The translations under genes were made by a program, and so were the position numbers. Under the pieces are notes generated by a model. That model did not search any database. It saw only the letters and a program-made list of their open reading frames with translations, and was not told the DNA's origin. From the NCBI GenBank assembly GCA_011799875.1, contig CM022298.1, forward strand, positions 195,755,452-195,819,451: a DNA stretch of 64,000 nt, read 5' to 3'. Shown here piece by piece: positions 32,139-44,733 of the stretch. Positions within the stretch are counted from its first letter, which is position 1, and each line of letters opens with the position of its first letter. Origin of the DNA: Thinopyrum elongatum. Taxonomy: Eukaryota; Streptophyta; Magnoliopsida; Poales; Poaceae.

Positions 32139-34307
32139 AGCCTTGTGGCACCCCGGCTCAGAGAAACCAGAATGCCCCGTATTCCAGCCCAGAGACCGAG
32201 GAGAAGTCTTCTGGAATACGGCACTGCTAAGCATAGAACAAATTAGCTCTTTATTACAAGCTATATGGGTACAAGGGGATTACATCGGCACGGCGACACT
32301 ACGTCTGCCACGGTTGCTCTATGCAAGCAGCAGAACAACACGAAGCAGCGGGATAACTACTGGCAGCGGAACAGCGATGACTGTGATGAACTCCACTCCG
32401 CAGGGACTCTGGCTGGAATGCTTATCCTAGCTCGCAAACAAGGAATCCACGGCAAACAAGCAATCAAATCCGGCATGACCTACAAACTGGCATGACACGC
32501 CAGGTCAGTACATTGAATGTACTTGCAAGCTCACAGTAAACCAAAAGCAGTCAAGACAAACAACAACATGGCATTAGCAAGTTAAAGCAATCATGAACAT
32601 GATACATGGCATGCACAACTGAACATGATACAACTTTAACATGGCATGAGCATAAGAACATGATGATACTACATGCAACAGGTAAACCATATCATGCACC
32701 AACTTACTCTTATTCGGTGGTTAACTCGTAACCATCTCATGCATCAACTTACCAACATCGGTATCCATGATACCTCCGTGATCATCTCGCGATCACAATA
32801 AGATTAACCAACTTCGGTATCCACGCTACCTTCGTGATCCTTTCTTGATCACAACCAATCTCTTTCTCATCATCGAACTGGGGTTATTATTAATCAAGTT
32901 ATTATTATAGTTGGCTCATAGTGTGACCGACTACGAACTGGGCCCATATCCGCAGGCGAGGCTATTGATAGATTTAAACACACACTCTGCAGAGGTTAGT
33001 ACACTGTACCCACACCACGGAACCCCTGGCCTCGCACTCCCATTCGGGTGGACCAACGCCGTTCCGACAAAACCGATCTACTGCCATGACACTCTCCCGG
33101 CCACTCCGACCAACTCCCCTTTGGGCTAAGTCCTGGGTGGCCCCGATGTCAACCCGTGACATCCAACGGCCACCGTCGTGGCAAAACTATAAACGGTCCC
33201 AAACGGGGACAAGTGCACATAACCAAACTCGGGCTCACAAGGCTTATGTCCGCCTACCTGATCAGGGTAGCGCGCGCCCATAACCTTCCCTCTTTGGAGG
33301 CACCGGCGAGAGGCATGACAATAGACCGCATTAGGGCCTTCCCATAAATGGCAAATGTGGTTGCACTGGTCAGCTCGATTTGGTGGCACCATGACACAGC
33401 CAACAGTTGTTCAAGTTCATTATTATCTGGTTAAACTTGAATGCAATAAGCTAAGCCATATTAAACTGACATGATGCAACTATAATGCATGAGCATGATA
33501 TCGACATAAGCATGGGGGTGCAACATAATCATCAAGCATATCAACAATAATAAATCATATATCCGAATGAGCAGGGCATACTGATGAGCATGAATATCAC
33601 AAGTATAACACTACTCATAGCATAACATGACCACTAGCATCAACACTAAATACCAAGCAAGAACATAACAATAATACTACCAAGTAAGCATATAACCAGC
33701 TAGATGCAACGGAACATGCATAGCAACGATACTGAGTAACAGATGGCAAGCATGCATCAGGAAGAACATCACTACTACCAGCATGTACTACTACTACCAA
33801 GCATGGCATGTGAATATGATACTAGCAAGTAGTACTTGAGAACAAGATGCATCGAAACATAGCATGAAGGTGAACATGAAACTACGAGCATAACCGAAAC
33901 AACGGTAGTAGTAGCAAACAGCTGACAGTTAACGGGCAAACTTTTATTAAATATTCAAGTAGAAACCATGGGTACTGCATGGCTATCATGCAAGTGGCTG
34001 TTGTGGCTTGCCTGGGGGTGACGGAGACTCTGGGAAGAAGTGCGGTGAAGCCGCGGAACGAAACGTCGGACGGTTTTCTCTCGGAGGGGCTGATTAGAAG
34101 TAAGGGCAAAATGGTCATTTTCACTATGGGACCACCTAGTGAGAATGTTACTAACAGAAAGATCTCGACGAGAGGAAGACATGAGCGTTGGTTTCACCTC
34201 AATTGGAGTTACGGTCGCGGAGGTACGAGGGGTGGAAGCCCAGGGACTAATCTATGCATATTTTTATCACCAACGGGTCCCTGAGTCGATAAGACAGAAA
34301 CGGATTT

Positions 34308-34460
34308 CAGAAAATACACTTTCGGAACAGAGAAAGCGCATTCTTGGCCGCAGTAGATAGAAATACACTTTCAGAGAAGGGAAAGCGCATTTCGGGCTGA
34401 AGAAGGAGGAAAATACGTTTTCCAGAGATGAAAACATACTTTTGGAAATACGTTTCCACT
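34308..34460 (-). repeat. tandem repeat of about 38 bp, four units, in the F LTR
   Basis: Plus-strand landmarks AAATACACTTTC and GAAAGCGCATT recur with variants AAATACGTTTTCC and GAAAACATACTTT. Four units, the last incomplete. Each unit contains near-complementary arms, so stem formation is possible. Confidence 0.6.
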
Positions 34461-34998
34461 TAACGTACCTGGGCCCGGGTTTTGCCTCGCTTACACGCGG
34501 GGCCCACACGACAGGGGGGGCCGAGCCAGCGCTCATCTTCTTCCTCCTGTTCCCCCACGAGGGAAACAGAGGAGAAGCGAGGCAGGGCAGGGGCGCCGGG
34601 GATGGAAGGGGCCGCGGCGGCTCGAGGGACCGCGGGAAGAACAGAGAGCGAGGCGCGCTGGCTCTGGCGGCTCCGGCAACCACAGGACGAGGGGGAGGCA
34701 CCAGCGGAACCGGGGAGGAATGCCGCACTCATTCAGAAGCAGGGTGCACGCCGGGGGGGCTGGGGAGGAGCGGAGGTCGCGGCGACAGGAGGAGTATAGA
34801 GGCGGGCGGGCGGCTCTCTGGGAGGAGGGGAACGCGGTGGAGGTGGAGGGGAGGCGAGGGGAGGCCTGTGGTGACTGGAAACGGGCTAAGTCTGGCGACC
34901 ACCGTGGAGGAAACGATGAACTCCGGCGAGATGTGGTCGCTCCGGTGGACTAGAGAGGCGGGGGAGGGAGTGATGAGCTGCGGAGCACCTCGGGGCAG

Positions 34999-35006
34999 CT
35001 TATATA
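34999..35006 (-). promoter_or_regulatory. TATA box of the F LTR
   Basis: Minus strand TATATAAG within CGCCTATATAAGCTGCC, at the AT/GC switch from U3 to the GC-rich leader. Confidence 0.7.
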
Positions 35007-36577
35007 GGCGCGGAGGAAGCCTCTAGAGCATCACGGGCGAGCTCAAGCAGTGCTCTAATGGAGGACAGTAGCTGGACGCGGCACGGGCATGGCGTTTGCG
35101 GCACATTAATGGCAAACCAGGAGGGGGCCCGGGCACGGGACGATGCAGTGGCTCATGGGGGAGCTCCTGGACAAGGTTGGACATCGAGACGATGAGGGAG
35201 CGGACGAGAACAGTGGCTGGAACGAGCCAGAGCTTGCCATTAGCGTGATGCAAGCATGATCACCATGTGCACTAGTGCAATCGGCGCGTTCTGGCCGGGC
35301 CGACCATGTCCAGTGGATGGACCTTGCTACCCTAAGTCCAAACGAAGAAATAATTCGGTCCAAGGGCAAAGAAGAGATTGGCAGGAGGTTCCAAAACATC
35401 TCAGCAGCAAAGTGTTTGTGCTGAGCAGAGGGGGCCCAGACTTAGCCACAAAGGAATGGGTTTGTATGGTGATGATCACATGCTAAGGTGATGTTGATCA
35501 CCAAAAATCAGCTTAAGAGGAGGAGTTTAGATGGTACTTGCTGTAGAAACCACCATAGGGGCCAGATTAAGAGATGATGAAGTAGCACTCACATAGTTGA
35601 TTGGATTGAGCTGAAAATGGGTATGGCCCAATGATTTGAAGATATGAAGATGCTCAAAAAGTTTCATGCCATTTGGATTAGCCAAACTAGCACTTGCTTC
35701 ATATAGCATCTCTCTGGACAGAATTTTGGAAAAATTGCAAAGGGCAAATGGGTGAATTAATTGATCCAAAACTTGATGGAGAGAGTTGATATGGATAGGA
35801 GAATGTCCTGTTAAATTTTCAGCTTAAATGAAGCAATATAAAATATGGTTGCTTCACAAACTGAAAATATGACCAGAAACCAAGATTTGGAACTGGGCTC
35901 ACATAGAAAGGTTACATGGGCTCAAATTTGGTGGAGAGTCATGACTTGATCATATGAAGGACCTTGCAAAATTTCAACTCATTTGGATATGCCTAGCTGG
36001 TACTTCCTTCACACAGGCTTCCCTCAGACAGGAACTTTGAAAAATTTCTCAGGAATATTTACTAGGCAAATTGAGTTGAATTTTGGCATGGGGCAATGAT
36101 ATGGACAGGAAAAGGTGTCCAAAAAGTTTGGGGTCAATCAAGCAAAGATAAATGACACTTCCTTCTCAAAAAGTCACTTAGGGCAGAATGAGAAAAGGAA
36201 TATTTGTGAATTATCTTTGATGATTCCAAGGAAGGATTTTGACATATTTGAGGAAGATATGACCCAAAAAAATTATGAGAATTATTTGGGAATTTTGGTA
36301 GTGACAGAAATATAGGTTGTTTCACAACCTAGGGTTAAAAAGAATTATTCCATTAATAGAAAAGGAATATTCCCAAGAAAATGAATATTGCAATTGGGTC
36401 AAGGATGAAATTGACATGATCTCGGGATGATGATGAGGATGACAAGCCACTATAAAACCTAGGAAGACATGATCTTCCCAAGTTTCAGAACCACATAGCC
36501 ACAGGAAAAAACAATTCAAAACAAGAAATCCAAGAAAATCATCAGAAAAAGAAATGGGCAAAATCCAGGGTGTTACA

Positions 36578-36983
36578 TATGGTGACGTCGATGATATCTC
36601 GATCGATGTGTCTTCGGCAAAGTGCGTTCGACAGAGAACACCATTGAGGCAGACGACGGTATGTCGTTCGCAAGTGCTGCCTGCAAGACGAGACAACTTC
36701 CTTCTTTGCATCCAGGAAGTCCGTTGAACCAAAGAAGGCCTAAATGTAGCACAATAGCGTCGTCCATCCAGCTTACTGCAGTAAAGATGGTTTCTCGAAG
36801 AAGATGCTGGAGAGCGGAGTCAGCGAAGAGTGAAATGATGGTTGCTTCATCCGTGCTTTATGATTTGTGATAGAAGGGACAAGGGAGTAGACTCTGTGCT
36901 CTATGCATGCATCCAAGCATGAGAGAAAGAGGAGAGAGGTTGCATTTTTCTATTTCTTCAATCAATTTGACATCGGCGCACCA
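36578..36983. other. unassigned 406 bp between elements F and A
   Basis: No LTR, repeat or protein motif recognised. On the minus strand a 64-codon frame starts at 36767 (MDDAIVLHLG) without recognisable domain. This may be a scrap of pre-insertion genomic DNA. Confidence 0.3.
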
Positions 36984-38371
36984 TGATACGTCTCCGTCGT
37001 ATCTATATTTTTTGATTGTTCCATCCCCAGTGCCAGTTGCTGTTTTTTCCTTGTTTTTGTCTTTTACAGAAAATCAATACCAAACGGAGTCCAAAGGGAA
37101 CGAAACTTTTTCATGATTTTTCTTGGACAAGAAGACACCCACGAAGCTTTGGAGGAGGCCAGAGGAGCCACGAGGTGGCCACAAGCCAGGAGGCCGCGCC
37201 TAGGGGGGCGCCTCCAGGGCTTGTGTGCCCCTGGAGCTCCTCCAACCCTAATCTCAGCTCTATAAATTCCAAAATATTCCCCGTATACCAGAAGGCACAC
37301 CAAAAATACTTTTCCGCCGTCGCAAGTTTCTGTCCTCGTGAGATCCCATTTGGAGACCTGTTCCGGTACTCTACCGGAGGGGGATTCAATCATGGAGGGC
37401 CTCTACATCAACCTTGCTGCCCATCGATGATGTGTGAGTAGTTTACCACATACCTACGGGTCCATAGGTAGTAGCTAGATGGCTTCTTCTCTCTCTTTGA
37501 TCTTCAATACAATGTTCTCCTCGGTGTTCTTGGAGATCTAATCGATGTAATCTTCTTTTGCGGTGCGTTTGTTGAGATCTGATGAATTGTGGATTTATGA
37601 TCAGATTATCTATGAATATTATTTGAGTCTTCTCTGAACTCTTTTATGCATGATTAAGATAGCTTTGTATTTCTCTCCGGTCTATTGATTTGGTTTGGCC
37701 AACTAGATTGATTTTTCTTGCAACGGGAGAGGTGCTTTGTGATGGGTTCAATCTTGCGGTGTCCTAGTGACAGAAGGGGTAGCGAGGCACATATTTGTAT
37801 TGTTGCCATTAAGGATAAAAAGATGGGGTTTATTTCATATTTATTGGATCTATCCCTCTACATCATGTCATCTTGCTTAAGGCATTACTTCGTTCTTGTT
37901 AACTTAATACACTAGATGCATGCTGGATAGCGGTCGATGTGTGGAGTAATAGTAGTAGATGCAGGCAGGAGTCAGTCTACTTGTCACGAACATGATGCCT
38001 ATATTCGTGATCATTGTCATCGTAACTTTGCGCTTTTTGATCAATTGCTCAACAGTAATTTGTTTACCCACCGTATGCGTTCTTTCAAGAGAGAAGCCTC
38101 TAGTGAAAACTATGGCCCCCGGGTCTATTTTTATCATATTGTTTTCAGATCTATAAAACCAAAAACACAAAAATACCTTGCTGCAATTTATTTACCTTTA
38201 CTTTATTTTGCACTTTTATTTATCTTTAATATCTATCTCTATCAGATCTCATCCTTGCAAGTAACCGTGAAGGGAATGACAACCCCTTTATCGCGTTGGG
38301 TGCAAGTATTTGTTTGTTTGTGCAGGTAATATCATTGGAGACTTGTGTGTTCCTCCTACTGGATTGATACC
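36984..38371 (+). mobile_element. LTR A, left part (split by element B)
   Basis: Starts TGATACGTCTCCGTCG at 36984, has a TATA box at 37261 and continues to 38371, where element B is inserted; the remaining 93 bp are at 46330-46422. Total 1481 bp, an ordinary length for this LTR group. Left flank CACCA and right flank GCTCT do not match, so it is not a clean solo LTR; its internal region is lost or the right side is rearranged. Confidence 0.85.
37261..37267 (+). promoter_or_regulatory. TATA box of LTR A
   Basis: TATAAAT at the usual place after the GC-rich segment. Confidence 0.6.
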
Positions 38372-39952
38372 TGATGTCTGCTAGAACTACGTCGGTATTT
38401 CCCCAAAGAGGAAGGGATGATGCAGCACAGCGACGGTAGGTATTTCCCTTAGTGATGAGACCAAGGTTATCGAACCAGTAGGAGAACCACGCAACACTAC
38501 GTGAACGGCACCTGCACACAAATAACAAATACTCGCAACCCGACGTATTAAAGGGGTTGTCAATCCCTTTCGGGCAACGGCGCTAGAAATGGCTAGTGGA
38601 CGTGAGAAAGTTGTAATAGATTGGATAAATAGATCTCGAATAAATGCAAAATAAAATAAAGTGCAGCAAGGTATTTTTGGTTTTTTGGAAATATAGATTT
38701 GAAAACCAAAGCAAATAAAAATAGATCACAAAGGCAAATATATTAAAGAAGAGACCCGGGGGCCATAGGTTTCACTAGTGGCTTCTCTCGAGAAAAATAG
38801 CAAACGGTGGGAAAACAATTACTGTTGGGCAATTGATAGAACTTCAAATACTCATGACGATATCCAGGCAATGATCATTATATAGGCATCACGTCCAAGA
38901 TTACTAGACCGACTCCTGCCTGCATCTACTACTATTACTCCACACATCGACCGCTATCCAGCATGCATCTAGTGTATTAAGTTCATGGAGAAATGGAGTA
39001 ATGCAATAAGAATAATGACATGATGTAGACAAGATCTATTTATGTAGAAATAGACCCCATCTTGTTATCCTTAATAGCAACGATACATACGTGTCGTTTC
39101 CCTTTCTGTCACTGGGATCAAGCATCGTAAGATTGAACCCATTACAAAGCACCTCTTCCCATTGCAAGATAAATAGATCAAGTTGGCCAAAAAAAACCCA
39201 AATATCAGAGAAGAAATACGAGGCTATAAGCAATCATGCATATAAGAGATCAAAGAAGACTCAAATAACTTTCATGGATAAAAACATAGATCTGATCATA
39301 AACTCAAAGTTCATCGGATCCCAACAAACACACCGCAAAAAGAGTTACATCATATGGCCCTCCAAGAGGCCATTGTATTGAGAATCAAACGAGAGAGAGA
39401 AAGCCATCTAGCTACTAACTACGGACCCGTAGGTCTACAAAGAACTACTCACGCATCATCGGAGAGGCACCAATGGACATGATGAACCCCTCCGAGATGG
39501 TGTCTAGATTGGATCTGGTGTTTCTGGAACTTGCGGCGGCTGGAATTGATTTTCGTCGACTCCCCTAGGGTTTCCGGAATATTGGGGTATTTATAGAGCA
39601 AAGAGGCGGTGCGGGAGGCCACCGAGGTGGGCACAACCCACCTGGGCGCGCCTGGGCCTCCAGGCGCGCCCTGGTGGGTTGTGCCCCCCTCGGCGCACCC
39701 CCCAGGTGCTTCTCCGGCCCACTGGATGTCTTCTTGTCCAAAAAAAATCCACAAAAAGTTTCGCTCCGTTTGGTATTGATTTCCTGCGATGTAAAAACAT
39801 GCAGAAAACAACAACTGGCACTGGGCACTATGTCAATAGGTTAGTACCAAAAAATGATATAAAATGACTATAAAATGATTGTAAAACATCCAAGAATGAT
39901 AATATAACAGCATGGAACAATAAAAAATTATAGATACGTTGGAGACGTATCA
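38372..39952 (-). mobile_element. 3' LTR of element B
   Basis: 1581 bp from TGATGTCTGCTAG to GACGTATCA on the plus strand (minus LTR TGATACGTCTCC...). GC-rich hairpin arms at 39629-39642 and 39673-39686. Lacks a 12-bp piece near 39765 that the other LTR has. Confidence 0.95.
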
Positions 39953-39966
39953 GCATCCCCAAGCTT
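39953..39966 (-). other. polypurine tract of element B
   Basis: Minus strand AAGCTTGGGGATGC next to the LTR, identical to that of element G. Confidence 0.88.
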
Positions 39967-41269
39967 AATTCCTGCTCGTCCTCGAGTAGGTAAATGATAA
40001 AAACAGAATTTTGATGTGGAATGCTGCCTAACATGTTCATCACATATTCTTTTCTTTATAGCATGGACATTTGGACTTTTATATGGTTCAAAGCAATAGT
40101 CTAGTTTTGACATGATAACTTAAATACTCAAGCATATCAACAAGCAACCATGTCTTTCAAAATATCAACGCTAAAATAAGTTATCCCTAGCCCATTATGA
40201 TCAATCATTGATCCATTCATGAAACACACTCGCATATTAGCTACACCAATGCTCAAGTACGATCATAGTGCCCCTTAGTTGGTGCTTTATAAGAGAAGAT
40301 GGAGACTCAAAATAAAAATTGCATAAAGTAAAAGAAAGGCCCTTCGCGGAGGGAAGTAGGGATTTGTAGAGGTGCCAGAGCTCAAAGCGAAAATTGAGAG
40401 ATAAAAACATTTTGGGAGGTATACTTTTCCCACCAACGAAATCGACTTAGAGTTCCCCACACTTTCCATGCTAGATATATCATAGGCGGTTCCCAAACAG
40501 AAAATAAAGTTTATTCCTTTTTCCACCATACTTTCACTTTCCATGGCTAACCGTATCCACGGGTGCCCTCCATACCAACACTTTCCAAGGAATTTATTAT
40601 TTGACAACATAAAGTACATTCATTTATTCATTTTGGGACTGGGCATCCCTAATACCTTTGCCTTACTCTCATGCAATGACAAGTGAATAAATACTCATCG
40701 TGAGAATAACACATCTAGCATGGAAAATATCGGCCACCCCTCACCGCCTCGCGAGCGGTACGAGCACACAAAAGAGAAATTTATTTTGAAAATTTGAGAT
40801 GGCACATGCAAATTTGCTTAGAACGGCAAAAGAATACCGCATATAGGTAGATATAGTGGACTCATATGGCAAAACTGGTTTAAACGGTTTTGGATGCACA
40901 AGTAGTGATCATACTTAGTGCAAAATGAAGGTTAGCAAAAGATTGAGAAGCGACCAACCAAGAAACGAAAAATCTCATAAGCGAGCATTAAGCATAATTA
41001 ACACCGAATAATGCACCACAAGTAGGATATAATTTCATTGCATAACTATTGACTTTCGTGCATGCATAGGGAATCACAAACCTTAACACCAATATTTTTA
41101 CTAAAGCATAATTACTCATCAACATAACTCACATATCACATCATCATATCTCAAAAACTATTACAAGGAATCAAGTTTATTTTGTCCAATGATCTTCATG
41201 AAAGTTTTTATTATATCCTTCTTGGATATCTATCACTTTGGGACTAATTTTCAAGTGTTGCTTTTGATA

Positions 41270-41490
41270 AGCTCAAACAAATATAAGTAAAGATCATGAG
41301 CATAATATTTCTTTCTCTCAAATTAATTAAAGTGAAGCAAGAGAGAATTTCTTAAAAAATTTACTAACTCCCAAATAAATCTAAGTGAAGCATGAGAGCA
41401 TTTCTTCAAAAATAATAAAGCACACCATGCTCAAAAAGATATAAGTGAAGCACTAGAGCAATTCCATAGCTCATAAATATTTAAGTGAAG
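41270..41490 (-). repeat. repeated TTCACTTATAT-type motif, about five copies
   Basis: On the plus strand ATAAGTGAAGCA-like sequences, several followed by GAGCA, occur at about 41281, 41325, 41381, 41441 and 41481. Spacing is 40-60 bp. Z shows the same motif in four copies, G in two. Confidence 0.65.
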
Positions 41491-41690
41491 CATAGAGCGC
41501 AATTCTAACAAGTCATAGCATAATTTTGGCTCTCTCAAATAGGTGTGTCCAGCAAGGATTCAAGACTTAAAACAAAAATCAAAACAAGCAAAGACTCATA
41601 TCATACAAGACGCTCCAAGCAAAACTCATAGTATGTGACGAATAAAAATATAGCTCCAAGTAAAATACCGATGGTTGTTAGAAAAAAGAG

Positions 41691-41774
41691 GGGATGCCAC
41701 TCGGGCATCCCCAAGCTTAGTTGCTTGCTTCTCTTTGGATAATAGCTTGGGATGCCATGGGCATCCCCAAGCTT
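41691..41774 (-). repeat. paired hairpins with PPT-like arms in element B
   Basis: Hairpin a is at 41744-41774: plus strand AGCTTGGGATGCC, CATG centre, GGCATCCCCAAGCTT, a nearly perfect 14-bp stem. Hairpin b is at 41691-41719: GGGATGCC and GGCATCCCCAAGCTT. On the coding strand the order is a then b, as in G and Z. Confidence 0.8.
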
Positions 41775-42434
41775 AGGCTCTTCTTACTCCTTATTCCTTC
41801 ATCCATCGTAAAATCACCCAAAACTTGAAAACTTCAATCACACAAAACTCAACAAAACCTTCGTGAGATCTGTTAGTATAAGAAAACAAATCACTACTAT
41901 AAGTGCTGTAGAAAACCAATTAATATTTTATTCTTGCATTATATCTACTGTATTCCAACTTTTCTATGGCCAAAACTCTTCAAAGAAAACCATAGAATCA
42001 TTAAAACAAGCACACAACGCAAAGAAAACAGAATCTGTCTAAAACAGAATAGTCTGTAGCAATCTGAATATTTAGAATACTTCTGTACCTCCAAAAATTC
42101 TGAAAAACTAGGAAAACGGAGGAAATTTGTATATCAATCTTTTGTAAAAAATTCAGAATTTTTTGTCGCTTATGTAATTCTAAACAATTATTTTTCTGGA
42201 TGCAAAAGTTTTTGTTTTCCAACAAGATCAAATCAACTATCACCCAACATAATCCTAAACGCTTTACTTGGCACAAGCACTAATTAAAACACAAAAAACT
42301 CAATCATAACAGTAGCATTATTATGCTAACACTCAAGAACAGAAAGCAAAAGGCAAAAAATAAATTTTATTCATTGGGTTGCCTCCCAACAAGCGCTATC
42401 GTTTTACGCCCCTAGCCAGGCATAAAGCAAGGAT

Positions 42435-44540
42435 CTAAGTATTGTCATCTTTGGTTCTAGATCCATAAGATGCCCTCATGATTGATTCATATGGTGGCCT
42501 AATTCTTGTTCTAGGGAAGTGTTCCATACCCTTCCTTAGTGGAAATTGAAATTTAATATTGCCTTCTTTCATATCAATCACGGCGCCAATAGTACGTAAA
42601 AACGGTCTACCAAGAATAATTGGACAAGACGGATTGCAATCAATATCATGAACAATAAAATCTATGGGCATATAATTACTATTTGCAAGAATAAGAACAT
42701 CATTGATTCTTCCCACAGGCTTTTTAATACTAGAATCCGCCAAGTGCAAATTTAAAGAGCATTCTTGAATATCGGTAAGACCAAGCACATCTCATAAAGA
42801 TTTCAGAATTGTAGAAACACTAGCACCCAAGTCACATAAAGCAAAACACTCATAATTTTTAATATTGACTTTGATAGTAGGTTCCCATTCATCATGTAAT
42901 TTTCTAGGAATTGAAACCTCTAATTCCAACTTTTCTTCTAAAGCTTTCATCATAGCATCAACAATATGTTTAGTAAAAGCTTATTTTGTTCATAAGCATG
43001 GGGTGAATTTATCATGGATTGCAACAAAGAAATACAATCAATAAAAGAGCAACTATCATAATTAAAGTCTTTGTAATCCAAAAGAGTGGGCACATCACTA
43101 GTTAAAGTTTTGACCTCTTCAAACCCACTTTTATCAATTTTCTCAACAAGATTTTCACCCTCTGAATTATTGGGACGCCTTCTAACTAAAGTTGACTCTT
43201 CTCCAGTCCATTTTTCATCAATATTAATTTTACTAAACAAAGAATTAATAGAAGAAACACCAATCATTTTAAGATCTTCATCACTTTTGTGAAAGCAATC
43301 ACTAGAAAACGCCTTTTCTAAAAATTCTCTTCTAGCTCTAAGCATAGCGGTTCTTTTCTTACTTTCATCCATGGAAACATAAAGAGCTTTAATTGATTCT
43401 TCAACCTTAGGCACAAAAAAATTCATCTTGAGATTTTCTACATCATGAGAGATTCTATTAACACTTCTAGACAAATCATCAATTTTATTCAACTTTTCTT
43501 CTATTGTAGCATTGAAAACTTTTTGAACATTGATAAATTCTTTAATATTATTCTCAAGATCAGAGGTGTTCCTATTATTATTGTAAGAAGGATTGCCATA
43601 GGAATTACCATAATTATTAGAGGAATTACTAGGAAAAGGCCTAGGATTAAAATTACCTCTATAAGCATTGTTATTGAAATTGTTTCGCGAAATAAAATTC
43701 ACATCTATGGCATCACTATTTTGCTCAATCAAAGTAGACAAAGGCACATCATTAAAATCAATAGGAGCACTTTTATTAGCAACCAATTTCATAAGAGCAT
43801 CAACTTTTTCACTCAAAGAAGAAATTTCTTCAACCAAATTAACTTTTTTTACTAGTAGGAGCTCTTTCGGTATGCCATTGTGAATAATTTGCCATGATAT
43901 TATCAAGCAATTTAGTGGCTTAACCCAAAGTAATTTCCATAAAAGTACCACCCGCGGCGGAATCTAAAAGATTACGAGAAACAAAATTCAACTCCGCGTA
44001 AAATTTTTGTATGATCATCCAAAGATTTAACCCATGAGTTGGGCAATTCCTTAGCATCAATTTCATCCTTTCCCAAGATTGTGCAACATGCTCATGTTCA
44101 AGTTGCTTTAAATTCATGATCTGGGTTCTAAGGGAAATAATTTTTGCGGGCGGAAAATACTTAGTAATGGAAGCATCTTTGCACTTATTCCAAGAATCGA
44201 TACTATTGCGAGGCAAAGAAGAAAACCAAATTTTGGCACGATCTCGCAAAGAAAACGGGAATAATTTCAACTTCACAACATCATTGTCCACATCTTTTTT
44301 CTTTTCCATATCGCATAATTCCACGAATGTGTTAAGATGGGACGCGGCATCCTCATTAGGAGTACCGGAAAATTGATCTTTCATAACAAGATTCAGCAAA
44401 GCAGTATTAATATCACAAGTCTCTGCACTAGTGGCGGGAGGAGCAATCGGAGTGCTAAGAAAATCATTGTTGTTGGTATTTGAGAAATCACACAACTTGG
44501 TGTTCTCTTGAGTCATTGTGACTTCGCAACAAGATTGCAC
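42435..44540 (-). pseudogene. gag plus aspartic protease of element B, inactivated
   Basis: Gag starts at the ATG at 44540; the Retrotrans_gag (PF03732-type) core is FSGTPNEDAASHLNTFVELC, KLKLFPFSLRDRAKIWFSSL and LEHEHVAQSWERMKL. A nonsense codon follows at 43920-43922 (after GTFMEITLG), and a frameshift near 43850. A long asparagine-rich part (NFNPRPFPSNSSNNYGN) and a helical region follow; no zinc knuckle is seen. A further frameshift lies near 42980. The retropepsin motif CDLGASVSTI (near 42800-42835) is followed by a TGA at 42792-42794 and then PIDFIVHDIDCNPSCPIILG and RPFLRTIGAVIDM, the conserved protease C-terminal half. The frame ends at 42435. Gag forms the particle and the protease cuts it; this copy can make neither. 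Confidence 0.88.
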
Positions 44541-44704
44541 TCAAAAACAGATCCGGCAAGAAAACAGCGAACGAAAAAAAGGGCGAATAAAACAACAATT
44601 TTTTGTGAAGTGGGGGAGAGGAAAACGAGAGGAAAATGGCAAATAATGTAAATTGCGAGGAGATGAGATTTGTGATTAGGAACCTGGTAGATGTTGATGA
44701 TGTC

Positions 44705-44722
44705 TCCCCGGCAACGGCGCCA
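44705..44722 (-). other. primer binding site of element B, tRNA-Asp type
   Basis: Minus strand TGGCGCCGTTGCCGGGGA, separated from the LTR end by AAAGGAATTTC. Confidence 0.88.
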
Positions 44723-44733
44723 GAAATTCCTTT

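Larger units (their letters stand above)
27699..36577 (-). mobile_element. element F: long-LTR retrotransposon without gag-pol, 3' LTR truncated
   Basis: Minus-oriented. The 5' LTR runs from 36577 (TGTAACACCC) to 32144 (GGGGTGCCACA), 4434 bp. A Met-type PBS follows at 32138-32122, then a 3.2-kb internal region, a polypurine tract and the 3' LTR (28963-27699). The 3' LTR keeps only the first 1265 bp; the two LTR copies differ by roughly 2-3% by eye. No reverse transcriptase or integrase is present, so this is a non-autonomous, LARD-like element. The right outer flank is TATGG; no target-site duplication can be tested because the left end is lost. Confidence 0.85.
32144..36577 (-). mobile_element. 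5' LTR of element F (4.4 kb)
   Basis: Starts TGTAACACCC at 36577 and ends GTGCCACA at 32144 on the minus strand, followed by the PBS. U3 is about 1.57 kb up to the TATA box at 35006-34999. The GC-rich stretch 34450-35010 is the leader part downstream of the TATA box. U5 contains short tandem repeats at 34308-34460 and an ATCGGTATCC/GTGATC repeat near 32755-32860. Such unusual LTR length is typical of a few Triticeae Gypsy groups. Confidence 0.82.
39967..42434 (-). other. 3' noncoding region of element B
   Basis: 2.47 kb without coding signal. It shares blocks, in the same order, with the 3' regions of G and Z: the hairpin pair (41691-41774), an ACAGAATCTGTCTAAAACAG block near 42029-42050 and TTCACTTATAT motifs on the minus strand (41270-41490). 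Confidence 0.7.

Noticed and set aside
34442..35026. 194-codon plus-strand frame, glycine/arginine-rich
   Set aside because: Antisense to the GC-rich leader of LTR F; low complexity and no domain.
36573..36585. Target-site duplication for element F using GGTGAC on both sides
   Set aside because: GGTGAC occurs near both ends, but on the right it is two to three bases away from the LTR end and on the left the LTR is truncated, so it is coincidence.
36573..36870. Small host gene on either strand near 36600-36870
   Set aside because: Open frames of 64 and 82 codons overlap on opposite strands, without start context, domain or splice evidence.
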